Assembly: GCA_016876055.1 (NCBI GenBank)
Contig: VHDM01000001.1
Span: 1 to 51,343 of the forward strand
Direction: 5' to 3'
DNA from: Verrucomicrobiota bacterium
GTDB lineage: Bacteria; Verrucomicrobiota; Verrucomicrobiia; Methylacidiphilales; Verrucolacustridaceae
DNA: 51,343 bases
Numbering within the stretch: the stretch's first letter is position 1; every line of letters begins with the position of its first letter. Shown here in pieces: positions 17,857 through 27,500 of this stretch. The notes under the pieces were generated by a model. It saw nothing but the letters and a program-made list of their open reading frames with translations, made no database searches and was not told the origin of the DNA. A program made the translations under genes and the position numbers.

Positions 17857-18926
17857 GCGGTCAGGCCCGCCTTTTCCTGCCGCAGGCGGAGTTGGCCGCA
17901 GGCGGCGTCGATGTCGTGGCCTTTTTCCCGGCGGACGGTGGCTTCGACGCCCGCCTCCCGAAACACTTGCTGAAACCGGCGGATGGCGGGTTCGCCGGGG
18001 CGCTCGTACGGCAGACCTTCCACGGTGTTGTAGGGAATGAGGTTCACCTTGGCGTGCAAACGGCGGGCATGCCGGACGACCGCGCGGGCCTCGGCAGGGT
18101 TGTCATTCAGGTCCTTGAGAAGGATGTATTCAAAGGTGATCATTTTCCGTTTGGCTCGGGCGAAGGTTTGGCAGGCGGGGATTAGTTTCCCCAGCGGGTA
18201 TTTACGGTTCACCGGCATGATCTTGTCACGCGTTTCGTCGGTGCCGGCGTGGAGGGACAGAGCGAGTCGGAACTGTCCGGGGATTTGGGCCAGTTCCTCA
18301 ATTTGGGGGGCCAATCCGCTGGTGGAGACGGTGAGATGGCGCGCTCCGATGCCGAGGCCTTCGGGGGAGGTGAGAATCTCTATCGCGGCGCGCACCCGGG
18401 GAAGATTGGCCAAGGGTTCCCCCATGCCCATGAAGACAAGGTTGTCGGGGCGGCAACCGGCGATTTTGGCGGCCCCCAGAACCTGGCCGACGATTTCCGC
18501 GGCAGTGAGGTTGCGCCGCCAGCCATCCAGGCCGCTGGCACAGAAGCGGCAGCCGTAGGCACAACCCACTTGGCTGGAGACGCAGAGGGTGAGGCGGCCG
18601 CTGCGGTGGCCATCACGGCTGGGATTGGCCGGAATCAAAACCGATTCAAGGAGGGAACCATCGCCAAGACGCCATAGGATCTTGCGGGTGGTATCCGCAG
18701 AGCCCTGGATTTTCAGGGGTTCAACGGCGGCCAGGCGATACTGGGCGGCCAGATCGGCCCGCAGGGCGGCCGGCAGGTTGGACATTTCTTCAAAGGACGA
18801 AACAAACCGCTGGAAGATCCATTCCCGCAACTGCTTTTCACGCCAAGGCTCGCCGGACGAAAGTTTCCATTCCCCCGGAGGCGTATCCAGGAGGAGGGGT
18901 TTTAATGTCGGTAAATTTCCGCTCAT
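17853..18926 (-). CDS. rlmN: 23S rRNA (adenine-2503-C2)-methyltransferase
   Basis: A 357-residue radical-SAM enzyme methylating A2503 of 23S rRNA (and A37 of some tRNAs in E. coli). The iron-sulfur motif is CAYGCRFCASG. The family signatures FMGMGEPLANL, LTVSTSGLAPQIEELA and VNLIPYNTVEG are present. The C-terminal ACGQL carries the second catalytic cysteine. The ATG at 18926 with AGAGG upstream is preferred over TTG at 18944. Confidence 0.96.
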   Translation of the reverse strand: MSGNLPTLKPLLLDTPPGEWKLSSGEPWREKQLREWIFQRFVSSFEEMSNLPAALRADLAAQYRLAAVEPLKIQGSADTTRKILWRLGDGSLLESVLIPANPSRDGHRSGRLTLCVSSQVGCAYGCRFCASGLDGWRRNLTAAEIVGQVLGAAKIAGCRPDNLVFMGMGEPLANLPRVRAAIEILTSPEGLGIGARHLTVSTSGLAPQIEELAQIPGQFRLALSLHAGTDETRDKIMPVNRKYPLGKLIPACQTFARAKRKMITFEYILLKDLNDNPAEARAVVRHARRLHAKVNLIPYNTVEGLPYERPGEPAIRRFQQVFREAGVEATVRREKGHDIDAACGQLRLRQEKAGLTA

Positions 18927-18928
18927 TT

Positions 18929-19006
18929 TGACCTCTGACCCCAAGACCTAAAAAATCGGACTGGAAAATCATGGGAAGAAGGCACTTGCATGACCTCTGA
19001 CCCCAA
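18929..19006. repeat. Direct repeat pair of a 16-base motif flanking the rlmN leader
   Basis: The 16 bases TGACCTCTGACCCCAA occur at 18929-18944 and again at 18991-19006, 62 bases apart. On the minus strand both copies precede rlmN, and the first contains its Shine-Dalgarno-like AGAGG. Exact 16-base repetition in a 124-base gap is unlikely by chance. It may be a protein-binding site or a dispersed repeat. Confidence 0.7.
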
Positions 19007-19050
19007 AAGTGAAAAAAGGGGGGTGGGGCGGGGATGTTTCAGGGGTAGGG

Positions 19051-20445
19051 TCAGCGGGCGCCGCGGCCGAAGAGCACGGCCGGAATGGTGCGGAGGAGAA
19101 TCTGGAAATCGAGCCAGAGGGACCATTGGTCAATGTACTCGAGGTCGAGCCGGACCCAATCGGCGAAGTCGGTGACTTCGTTGCGGCCGGAAATCTGCCA
19201 AAGGCAGGTCATGCCGGGGGTGACGCTGAGGCGGCGGCGCTGGGCGTTGGCGGTCATGGCGAGGGTTTCATAGGTGGGAAGGGGGCGGGGGCCGACCAGG
19301 CTCATCTGGCCAAGAAAAACGTTCATCAGTTGGGGCAGCTCATCGAGGGAGGTGAACCGAAGAAAAGCCCCGACCCGGGTCACCCGAGGATCCTTTTTGA
19401 TTTTGAAGACCGGGCCGGACATTTCATTGAGGGCCGCCAGCTCGGCCTTCCGCATTTCCGCATCGGACTGCATGGTGCGGAATTTGATCATGGTAAAGGG
19501 ATCGCCGTGACGACCACTACGACGCTGGCGGAAAAAGGCAGGACCGGGAGATTCCAGCTTAATGGCGGCCCAGATGACCAGAAAGAGCGGGGCAAGCAGA
19601 ATGAGGAGAAGGGTCGCGGCAAGTCGATCAAACAGGATCTTGATGACGGACTGCCAAGTGCCGGCCCGGGTGGAGCGGAAGACCAGCAGGTTGCGGTTCA
19701 CAATTTCCTCAAACCGAGCACGGGCGATTTGGGTCCCGAAAAAATCCGCGCTGAGCCAGGCCTCGACACCCTCCTCCTCGCAGGCCTGGATGGCCTGAGC
19801 CGTCCAGTTCAGATGATGGGTGTCGACGTCAAAAAGGACGATTCCCGCCGAATCTTCGTGCAGGGCCCGGACGAAGTCTGCAATGGATCCGGATTCGGCG
19901 GGGAAAGTTCGGGTGATCTGAACCCCAACGGGGGCATCGGAGAACAGGTTGATCCAGCGGTCGGAATTTTCCGCAGATTTGGCAACGAGAAGAAGACGGA
20001 TGGAGTAGAGTTCGATCTGGCGGCAAAACAACCGAAACCGAAAGTAAGCCTCCTCGCGCAACAGCAGCAGGCAAAAGAACACCGGCACAAAGAGGATAAA
20101 GACGATCCGGCTGGGAGCCTGTTTAAAGAAAAAGATGACCGCGATACTCGCCAGAAAAAGAATCAGACAGCCTTCCAGCGCCGCAGCGAGGTTAGCTTGG
20201 CGTCCCCGCCCGGAAAAATGGCGGTAAAGGCCGCATCGGCTCAACACCACCGGAGCCAAGATGGCCATCATCGCGAAGTAGGGAAGGTAAAGGGAGAACT
20301 CTCCGATTTCGCGGGATTCAAGCGGGAGGATATCGGGAAGCAAACCGACGCGCAGAAAATAAGCGGCCATCAAGGCAAGGCCGGCCAGCAGGCTGTCGAG
20401 CAGCTGAAGCCAAAGTTTGATCTGCCGAAGGTCACCCAGGTTCAT
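19051..20445 (-). CDS. Polyprenyl sugar-phosphate transferase (exopolysaccharide initiation)
   Basis: A 464-residue membrane protein of the WcaJ/WbaP type (PHPT), which moves a sugar 1-phosphate to undecaprenyl phosphate to start polysaccharide assembly. The N-terminal half has about four membrane segments (SLLAGLALMAAYFLRVG, MMAILAPVVLSRCGLY and others) and a CoA-binding-like domain. The C-terminal catalytic domain has FFRQRRSGRHGDPFTMIKFRTM, RFTSLDELPQLMNV, MSLVGPRPLP and TPGMTCLWQISGR. It starts 6 bases after the nnr stop, so it appears to be the last gene of the pdxJ-acpS-nnr run. No other polysaccharide gene is nearby. Confidence 0.93.
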   Translation of the reverse strand: MNLGDLRQIKLWLQLLDSLLAGLALMAAYFLRVGLLPDILPLESREIGEFSLYLPYFAMMAILAPVVLSRCGLYRHFSGRGRQANLAAALEGCLILFLASIAVIFFFKQAPSRIVFILFVPVFFCLLLLREEAYFRFRLFCRQIELYSIRLLLVAKSAENSDRWINLFSDAPVGVQITRTFPAESGSIADFVRALHEDSAGIVLFDVDTHHLNWTAQAIQACEEEGVEAWLSADFFGTQIARARFEEIVNRNLLVFRSTRAGTWQSVIKILFDRLAATLLLILLAPLFLVIWAAIKLESPGPAFFRQRRSGRHGDPFTMIKFRTMQSDAEMRKAELAALNEMSGPVFKIKKDPRVTRVGAFLRFTSLDELPQLMNVFLGQMSLVGPRPLPTYETLAMTANAQRRRLSVTPGMTCLWQISGRNEVTDFADWVRLDLEYIDQWSLWLDFQILLRTIPAVLFGRGAR

Positions 20446-20451
20446 GGCGAA

Positions 20452-21951
20452 TTACGAAACTGCCTGTCCGTTGAGAATCCGCCAAGCGGCCGGAAGATGC
20501 TCCGCCGCTCCGCTGGCCAGGACGGTCGGGCCACCCGTGCGGCTCGCAAAATCTGCAGCCAGACCGTGCCAGCTGACGGCCAAGCGGGTGGCATCAAAGG
20601 GCGGGTAGCCGGAGGCCAGCAGGCCCCCGATCAGGCCGGCCAAAAGATCGCCCATGCCTGCGGTGGCCTGGGCGGGTCCGCCGGAGCCGTTATGGCTGAG
20701 GGTATAATCTGAGGAGGCCACCAGGGTGTGCGGGCCTTTGGCCACGAGCAGGGTGCGAGGATGGCGATCGAGCCAAAGGCGCGCGGCTTCCGCCCGGTCC
20801 TGGACAGCTTGGCCGATCAGCCGACCCAACTCCCCGCCATGAGGTGTGAGGACAAGGGGGGAAGGGATTTTTTCCAGCCACTCCGGGTGGGAGGCGAGGA
20901 GTTCGAGCGCGCCCGCATCCAAGACCACCGGCACGGTAGCGACCGAGAGCAGTTGCGAAAGAAAATCGCCGAGGGCCGGGGTGGGGGGCAGACCCGGCCC
21001 GAGGACCAAAGCCCGGGCCTGTTTTTGGAAAGCCGCAAGATCCGGCGAGGCCCCATCGGCATGGGGCGAGATCAGAAGCTCCGGCAGCCGGTTGGAGACC
21101 GCAGCCACGACCGAGCGTTCCGAAAAGAGCCGAACATAACCGGCTCCAGAGCGGAGAGCCCCGGCGGAGGCGAGCTGGGCGGCCCCCGGATAGGCGGCTG
21201 AGCCGGCCCAAAGATGGACGGTGCCGGCAGAGTGTTTGTGGAGGTCGGCCGGGCGGCGGCGGATCAACCGACCTGCCTCGGTGGGAAGTAAAAAGTCCGC
21301 CTTGGTTTGGGGAGCCGGCACGCCGAAGTCGATCGGAACCCCGCACAGGCGGCCCAGCTGGGCGAGGGCCGGATCCTTGAGGCAACCCGATTTGACCGAA
21401 CCAAGGGCGATGGTGAGGTCGGCCGAGAAGACGGCACCGGGGGCGTGGCCCTCGGCAGGGTGGAGGCCGGTGGGGAGGTCCAAAGCCACAAAAAGATCCG
21501 TGCCGCGCCGTTCCTTGGTGATCCAATGGAGGATCGCGCTTTCCGCGGGACGGGGCGGGGGGACGGCCCCCAACCCGAGAAGCCCATCGACAACCAGCCT
21601 TGGGCCGGCGGCCTGGAGGAATCCCACCGGCTTGGCCGGCCAAACCAGCGCCTTTTTCCAAACCTTGGCCTTCACGCGCGGATCCGGATGGGTTCTTTTT
21701 CCCGTGGCGCGGGACAGCAGGAGTTCCGTTTTCCAGCCGAGATCCTTGAGTGCCAGGGCGAGCAGCACGGCGTCGTCGCCATTGTGGCCCGGGCCGACCA
21801 AGAACAAGGCGTGGCCAGGCGGGGGGAGGTGAGGAAGAAGAACGCGGAGACTTCCGGTGACGGCTTGGCGCATGAGATCCTTGAGACGGTTGCCTGCGCG
21901 GAGGCTTTTTTCCTCCCAGGCGCGGGCCGAGGCGGGGGAAAGGACAATCAT
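20452..21951 (-). CDS. nnr: Bifunctional NAD(P)H-hydrate repair enzyme
   Basis: A 499-residue fusion. The N-terminal NnrE-like epimerase domain (about 1-210) has FLVGPGHNGDDAVLLALAL and VVDGLLGLGA. The C-terminal NnrD-like dehydratase domain (about 230-495) has LVLGPGLPP, VLDAGALELLA, LTPHGGELGRLIG and GPAQATAGMGDLLAGLIGGLLA, the nucleotide-binding signature. Together they repair hydrated NADH and NADPH. The start overlaps the acpS stop by 4 bases. Length matches fused Nnr proteins. Confidence 0.95.
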   Translation of the reverse strand: MIVLSPASARAWEEKSLRAGNRLKDLMRQAVTGSLRVLLPHLPPPGHALFLVGPGHNGDDAVLLALALKDLGWKTELLLSRATGKRTHPDPRVKAKVWKKALVWPAKPVGFLQAAGPRLVVDGLLGLGAVPPPRPAESAILHWITKERRGTDLFVALDLPTGLHPAEGHAPGAVFSADLTIALGSVKSGCLKDPALAQLGRLCGVPIDFGVPAPQTKADFLLPTEAGRLIRRRPADLHKHSAGTVHLWAGSAAYPGAAQLASAGALRSGAGYVRLFSERSVVAAVSNRLPELLISPHADGASPDLAAFQKQARALVLGPGLPPTPALGDFLSQLLSVATVPVVLDAGALELLASHPEWLEKIPSPLVLTPHGGELGRLIGQAVQDRAEAARLWLDRHPRTLLVAKGPHTLVASSDYTLSHNGSGGPAQATAGMGDLLAGLIGGLLASGYPPFDATRLAVSWHGLAADFASRTGGPTVLASGAAEHLPAAWRILNGQAVS

Positions 21952-22340
21952 GGCCCGAGCAGGGCCACGGTGGCCGCCGAATGGGTGCGGGTGTGGGTCA
22001 GGGTGACCAAGGTGCGCAGGACACCGCGATGTTTGGCCAGAGCGGCGCCGGCGGCATGAAAGCGAAGAAACGGTTCGCCGGAGGAGTGGCGGCTGATTTC
22101 CATGCCGAGCCAGGGAAGGGCATGGCCGATGCCGGTGCCGAAGGCCTTCGCGGCGGCCTCCTTGGCGGCGAACCGGGCGGCGAGGTGGGTGGCGGGGCGG
22201 GCCTGGGACTGGGCGTACTGCACCTCGTGGGAATGAAAGATGCGCCGGAGGAAGCGGTCGCCGAATTTCCTGATCGAGTCCTCAATGCGATTGATTTCGA
22301 CAAGATCCATCCCGAGGCCGAGCAATCGTTCGGTGCTCAC
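21948..22340 (-). CDS. acpS: Holo-[acyl-carrier-protein] synthase
   Basis: A 130-residue enzyme that transfers 4'-phosphopantetheine from CoA to the serine of acyl carrier protein. Motifs are GLGMDLVEINRIED (metal-binding aspartate) and HLAARFAAKEAAAKAFGTGIG. The C-terminus has VTLTHTRTHSAATVAL. Length is usual. It overlaps pdxJ and nnr by 4 bases on either side. The pdxJ-acpS order is shared with E. coli. Confidence 0.96.
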   Translation of the reverse strand: MSTERLLGLGMDLVEINRIEDSIRKFGDRFLRRIFHSHEVQYAQSQARPATHLAARFAAKEAAAKAFGTGIGHALPWLGMEISRHSSGEPFLRFHAAGAALAKHRGVLRTLVTLTHTRTHSAATVALLGP

Positions 22341-23074
22341 CGGTCGGAAATCGCCTGAAGAAAGTCCCGCACGCTTCGCTCCAGGCCGACGGCGAGAGCA
22401 TGGCTGACCAAGGAGTGGCCGATGTTCAGGGTGTGCAGCTGGGGGATCGTGAGAAGTTCCGGCAAGTTGGAAAGGCGGAGGCCGTGGCCGGCGTTCACCT
22501 GCATTTTCAGCCCCCGGGCCTGTTCAGCCGCCTTGGCCAAACGGCCGAGTTCAGTTTTGCGGCTGGCGGTATCGGCATCGGCAAATCGGCCGGTGTGCAA
22601 CTCGATGACGGAGGCACCGAGGGCGGCGGAGGCGGCGACCTGGTGGGGATCGGGATCAATGAAGAGGCTGACGAGCATGCCGGCAGCGCGGAGTTTTTGA
22701 ATCACCGGGCGAAGGGTATTTTGCTGGCCGGCCGCATCAAGGCCGCCCTCGGTGGTGACCTCAGCACGGTTTTCAGGGACCAGGCAGACTTCGGAGGGCT
22801 TGAGCTTAAGGGCGAACGCCACCATCGCCGGGGTGGCGGCCATTTCGAGGTTGAGTTTGTCACGGAATTCCCGGGCGAGACGCAGAACATCGTCGTCTTG
22901 AATGTGGCGTCGGTCTTCGCGCAGGTGGACGGTGAGGGAGTGGGCACCGGCGGTCAGGCAGATGCGGGCGGCGATCAGGGGGTCGGGCTCCGGGGAGGAG
23001 GCGGCCGCATAGGCGCGGTAGCGGGCCTGCCGAAGCGTGGCCACATGGTCGATATTCACGCCCAAGCGGGTCAT
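22337..23074 (-). CDS. pdxJ: Pyridoxine 5'-phosphate synthase
   Basis: A 245-residue TIM-barrel enzyme joining 1-deoxyxylulose 5-phosphate and 3-amino-2-oxopropyl phosphate to make pyridoxine 5'-phosphate. Motifs are LGVNIDHVATLRQAR, LTVHLREDRRHIQDDDV, VCLVPENR and VNAGHGL. Its presence indicates the DXP-dependent vitamin B6 pathway. It is the first gene of the pdxJ-acpS-nnr run and is divergent from the DNA polymerase gene. Confidence 0.97.
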   Translation of the reverse strand: MTRLGVNIDHVATLRQARYRAYAAASSPEPDPLIAARICLTAGAHSLTVHLREDRRHIQDDDVLRLAREFRDKLNLEMAATPAMVAFALKLKPSEVCLVPENRAEVTTEGGLDAAGQQNTLRPVIQKLRAAGMLVSLFIDPDPHQVAASAALGASVIELHTGRFADADTASRKTELGRLAKAAEQARGLKMQVNAGHGLRLSNLPELLTIPQLHTLNIGHSLVSHALAVGLERSVRDFLQAISDR

Positions 23075-23160
23075 GCGGATAGAATATCAGCCCCTTGAGG
23101 GCAAGTTGAGGCGGAAGTTGGCCGTTCGTCCGCGCTTCCGGCAGGGCTAGGGTGAAAAGG

Positions 23161-24450
23161 ATGAAGGCGGAGGAAATCATCTTGGCCCAGAGGGTCTTGG
23201 AGGCGGGCCGGCCGGTCGTCAAAGATGAGTTGCTGAGGGTGCCGGACGAATCGCGGGACTGGCAAGGGGAGCTGCGGGAGGCCGGGCTGGAAAAAGTCCA
23301 CGAGCGGGAGGTCCAGCTGGCCCCGGTGGTGGCGGCAATGCGCCAACGAGGTTTGGGAGTGGACGAGAGAAAACTGGCCACGCTGGCCAAACTGGCGGAA
23401 AAAAACCGGGAGGAGGCGGAGCGGAAGGTGAAGGAGATGCTCGGAGCGGGGTGCAATCCGCGCAGCCCCAAGCAGGTGAAAGAGGCGTTGGCCAAGCGGG
23501 GGCTGAAACTCAATTCAACCGACGAGGTGGCGCTGGTGATGAGCGGGGACGCGGCGGCGGCGGAGGTGCTCCGAAGCCGGGCGGCGGAGAAACGGGCGCA
23601 AATGATCAAGGCCTATGGCGAGGCGGTGGGAAAGGACGGCCGGATTCACGCGGATTTTGACCCGTTAGGAACGGCGACCGGGCGTTTTTCCTGCCGGGAA
23701 CCGAATTTGCAGAACGTGGGGCGGGACGCGGCGATGAGGTCCTGCTTCGTGGCGGGCCCGAAAAAAGTGTTGGTCATGGCTGACTACACGCAGGTGGAGC
23801 TGCGGGTGGCGGCGTTTCTGGCGAAAGAGGAGGCGATGCTGGCGGCTTTTCGGTCGGGCGAGGACATCCATGCATTGACCGCGGCGAAGTTGACGGGGCA
23901 GGACCCCAAGGGGATCGGCGAGGAGACAAGGAAGCTGGCCAAAGCGGTGAACTTTGGCTTGTTGTACGGAATGTCCGCCCGGGGTCTGGCGGAGTACGGC
24001 CGAATTTCCTTCGGGCTGAAACTTGAGGAGAAGGAAGCACGCGAGTTTCGAAAAAAATTTTTCGAGGCGTATCCCGCCCTCCAGCGCTGGCATGACCAGG
24101 CGCGGCAGTCGGCGGAGGACCCGAAAGTAGCAGAGGTCCGCACCCTTTATGGCAGGCGGCGATGGCTTCCGCCGCCCGGCGGGAGGATGGATTGGGCGAG
24201 ATTTACGGCCTTGGTCAATACCCCGGTGCAGGGAACGTGCGGGGATGCCTTGAAGCAGGCGATGGTGGCTTTGGCAGACGCACCCCTGGTCAGCACGGTG
24301 CATGACGAACTGATCCTAGAAGTACCGGAGCGGGAGGCGGCGGCGATGGCGGTTCGGGTGGTGGCGGCGATGCGGGCCGGTTTTGCGGGCCTGGTTCCAG
24401 AGAATTTGATCACCGTGGCGGTCCGGCAGGCGACCCATTGGGGCGGATAA
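23161..24450 (+). CDS. Stand-alone family A DNA polymerase (polymerase domain only)
   Basis: A 429-residue protein matching the polymerase domain of DNA polymerase I. Motif A is MADYTQVELRVAAFLA with D208. Motif B has R257, K261, F265 and Y269 (RKLAKAVNFGLLYG). Motif C is VHDEL with D382 and E383. TGRFSCREPNLQNV is the primer-template segment. The 5'-nuclease and 3'-5' exonuclease domains of full PolI (over 900 residues) are absent, and the first 60 residues do not resemble them. Phage, plasmid and some bacterial accessory polymerases look like this. All catalytic residues are intact, so it is probably active. ATG at 23161 is chosen over GTG at 23152. Confidence 0.88.
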   Translation: MKAEEIILAQRVLEAGRPVVKDELLRVPDESRDWQGELREAGLEKVHEREVQLAPVVAAMRQRGLGVDERKLATLAKLAEKNREEAERKVKEMLGAGCNPRSPKQVKEALAKRGLKLNSTDEVALVMSGDAAAAEVLRSRAAEKRAQMIKAYGEAVGKDGRIHADFDPLGTATGRFSCREPNLQNVGRDAAMRSCFVAGPKKVLVMADYTQVELRVAAFLAKEEAMLAAFRSGEDIHALTAAKLTGQDPKGIGEETRKLAKAVNFGLLYGMSARGLAEYGRISFGLKLEEKEAREFRKKFFEAYPALQRWHDQARQSAEDPKVAEVRTLYGRRRWLPPPGGRMDWARFTALVNTPVQGTCGDALKQAMVALADAPLVSTVHDELILEVPEREAAAMAVRVVAAMRAGFAGLVPENLITVAVRQATHWGG

Positions 24451-24472
24451 AGTTGTTCCCAAGCTAAAAACA

Positions 24473-24499
24473 GGGGGGCAAGACCAGGGTTGCCCCCCC
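24473..24499 (+). terminator. Hairpin terminator after the DNA polymerase gene
   Basis: GGGGGGCAA (24473-24481) and TTGCCCCCC (24490-24498) form a nine-base stem around an eight-base loop, 22 bases after the polymerase stop codon. Only a short T-containing tail (CTTGT) follows, so termination strength is uncertain. It separates the polymerase from the helicase gene. Confidence 0.55.
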
Positions 24500-24527
24500 T
24501 TGTCGGAATTCCATACGATTGAGGAGT

Positions 24528-27500
24528 ATGTCGGAAAATACTCCGATCCCGTCCGTGCTCTCCAAAGAAATGTTGCTGGAGATTGGCGGATGGCGGGCGA
24601 TGCAGGAGGGGCGCTCGCTCTGGGAGGCGGGGAAGGTGATGTCGGCAGAATGGATTGACCCGATTTTGGGCGGGGTGGTGCAGGCGGGGACGGGTACGGT
24701 GAATGCGCGGCTGAAATTGGGGAAGCGTTTGGCGGATGTGGAGAACCTCTGCAGTTGCCGGCAGGCCCGGGAATACGGAACGGTTTGCCCCCATGTGATT
24801 GCCCTCAGCCTGAAATACCTGGAGCGCAACGGAAAAGCGGCGACAGCCCCGGCGCCCCGCCTTAACGGACAGTTCGCCGGACCGGTGGCCGCGGCGGCGC
24901 GGGCGCTGGCCCCGCGGTTTCCCCGGGTGTTGGGGCAACTGGCCGGCAAGGGATCGAAGCCCCTGGCACTGGAAGTGCACCTGCCGCTGGAACTGGGCAA
25001 AGCCTGGCGGGCGGGGAAAATCCCGCTGACCGTGGAGGCCTCGATCGACGGCGGACCGACCAAAAGTTTGGACGCGGTGCCGGTGGACAAGGTGGAGCCG
25101 TATGTGGTGGATGAGTCCGACGCGGGCTTGCTGACCATGTTGGAAAAGATGGAGGGGGCTTCGGTGCATGGCGAAGCGGAGCTGACGGCGGCCGACCGGG
25201 ATTTTTTCTTTCCGGTGCTGCTGGGCCATCCGCGCGTATTCGTCGGGCGCCGCAAGCACCTGGCGGTAAGCCGGGCCGTGGAAGGCACCCGCCTGAAAGC
25301 GGACCTGGATGAAGCCGGTGTGCTGCATCTGGAAATGATTCCCGCGCCCGCCGGTCCGGAGGCGAGCGAGATTCTGGAGGCTCACCAGGGACGCTGGCGG
25401 TTGCATGGAGAGCATTTGGAGCTGCTCGACAGTCTGCCGCCGGCCTACGAGGGGTTGCGCAAGGGGCCCCGGTCGGTGGCCCGGGAAGGTCTGGCCAATT
25501 TTCTACAGCGGGAATTACCTCTGCTGGAAAGGCACGTCCGTTTGGAGGCCGGGGAGAAGTTGCGGCAGCTCCATTTCGAAACGATGTTGCCGAAATTCCG
25601 GGTGGAATTGGACGGCCTGCTTTCGGGCATCAGCTGTCAGTTGGAAGCGGTCTATGGGAACGAAAAGCACGTCCTTACGGGCATGCCGGGGCAGAACGAG
25701 GGAATCGATTCCTGGGTGCCCGATGCCTCGGATCCGCGCCGGTATCGGGTGCGCGGCCGTGAGGCCGAGCGGGTGGCCCAGCGGGAGCTGCTGGGCGCCG
25801 GATTTTTACCCGGGCAGCGGGCGGCGGAGCGCTACACCTTGGCGGGGGAAGGGAAAGTGGGGGCATTTTTGGCGAATGTCCTGCCACGATGGCGCAAGAA
25901 GTGGGAAGTAAGAATGACCCCGCGGATGGAGTCGTTATTGGGCCGGTGCGACTACATCGCACCCGAGATCACCCTGCGTGACACCGGGGGGTCCTGGCTC
26001 ACCGTGGAGGTGGATTTTAAATCAGGCAGCGGCAAGGACTCCCTGTCCCCAGCGGAGGTTCAACGGCTGCTCCAGACCGGGCTAAGCCATCATCGGTTGG
26101 AGGGCGGCCGCATTGCGTTGGTGCCCACCGATGAGGTGGCGGAGTTTGGCGAGGTGCTCCGGGATTGCCAGGTCCGGCAGGACGGAAATCGTTACCGGCT
26201 GGAAAAGCGTTACCGTGGCTACTTCGGGGAGGCGCTGAAGGGAACCGGCTGGGGATACAACGGGCGCTCCAACTGGAAACCGCCGGAGGAACTGGTGCAT
26301 TTCGAGGAGGCGAAGTTGCCGGCTCGGCTGGAAAAGATCGTCCGCCCCTACCAAAAGGAGGGTATCGGTTGGCTGCAATATCTTGCGCGCAACCATTTTG
26401 GCGGAGTGCTGGCAGATGAGATGGGGTTGGGTAAAACCCTGCAGACCCTGGCCTTTCTGGAACTCCGTCGGGCCGCCACGAAATCCAAACTGCCGTGTCT
26501 GGTGCTTTGTCCGACCAGTCTGGTGATCAACTGGATGGATGAGGGCAAAAAGTTCGCTCCCGAATTGAAAATGCTTGCGCTGTACGGGGCGGGCCGGAAG
26601 GGGCTTTTTTCCAAGATCCCGGATCATGACCTGGTGGTGACCAGCTATGCGTTGCTCCGCCGGGACATTGCGGAGTATGAAAAGCTGGAGTTTGACGCGA
26701 TTGTGCTCGACGAGGCGCAGAGCATTAAAAATCGGACCAGCCAAACAGCGGTCTCGGTCAAAAAGTTGGTGGGAGAGCAGCGGATGGTGCTGACCGGCAC
26801 CCCGCTGGAAAACTCCCTTTTGGATCTTTGGTCGATCTTTGACTTTTTGATGCCGGGATATTTGGGCACGGCCACCGATTTCCGGGACCGCTATGAAATC
26901 CCGGTCGCCAAGCTGGGGGACGAGCGTGCCCAGAACCGTTTGCGGCAGCGGGTCCGTCCGTTCCTGCTGCGTCGGACCAAATCGGAAGTAGCCAAGGATC
27001 TTCCCGCCAAGATCGAGCAGGTGGCGTGGTGCGAGATGACCGACGAGCAAAAAGGCGTCTACCGCCAAATCCTGGAAGAGGGACGCAAGCAGGTCAGTGA
27101 GCTCTCAGGCAAGGAGTCGGGGGGGCGAGACCGGATCGCGGTCCTTACCGTCCTGATGCGGTTGCGCCAGGCCTGCTGCCACTTGGGGTTGCTGCCCCAG
27201 AACGGCAAAACCTGGACTGAGCCTTCCGGGAAAATGGAGTATTTCCTCGATCGTCTGGAAGAGGCCATTTCCGGAGGCCACCGGATGCTAGTTTTCAGTC
27301 AGTTTGTTTCCATGCTCAAGTTGGTTCAGGCGGAGCTCAATCGTCGTAAGATCCCGCATTGCTACTTGGACGGGGCCACGGTGGACCGGGCGGGGGAGGT
27401 GGATCGTTTTCAGCGCAACCAGGAGCTTCCGGTCTTTCTGATCAGTCTTAAGGCGGGCGGGACAGGATTAAATCTGACCGGGGCCGACACGGTGATCCAT

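Noticed and set aside
19009..20712. Long open frame on the plus strand opposite the sugar-phosphate transferase
   Set aside because: It is a mirror of codon bias in the minus-strand gene; the composition is low complexity and no family is recognisable, whereas the minus strand has clear motifs.
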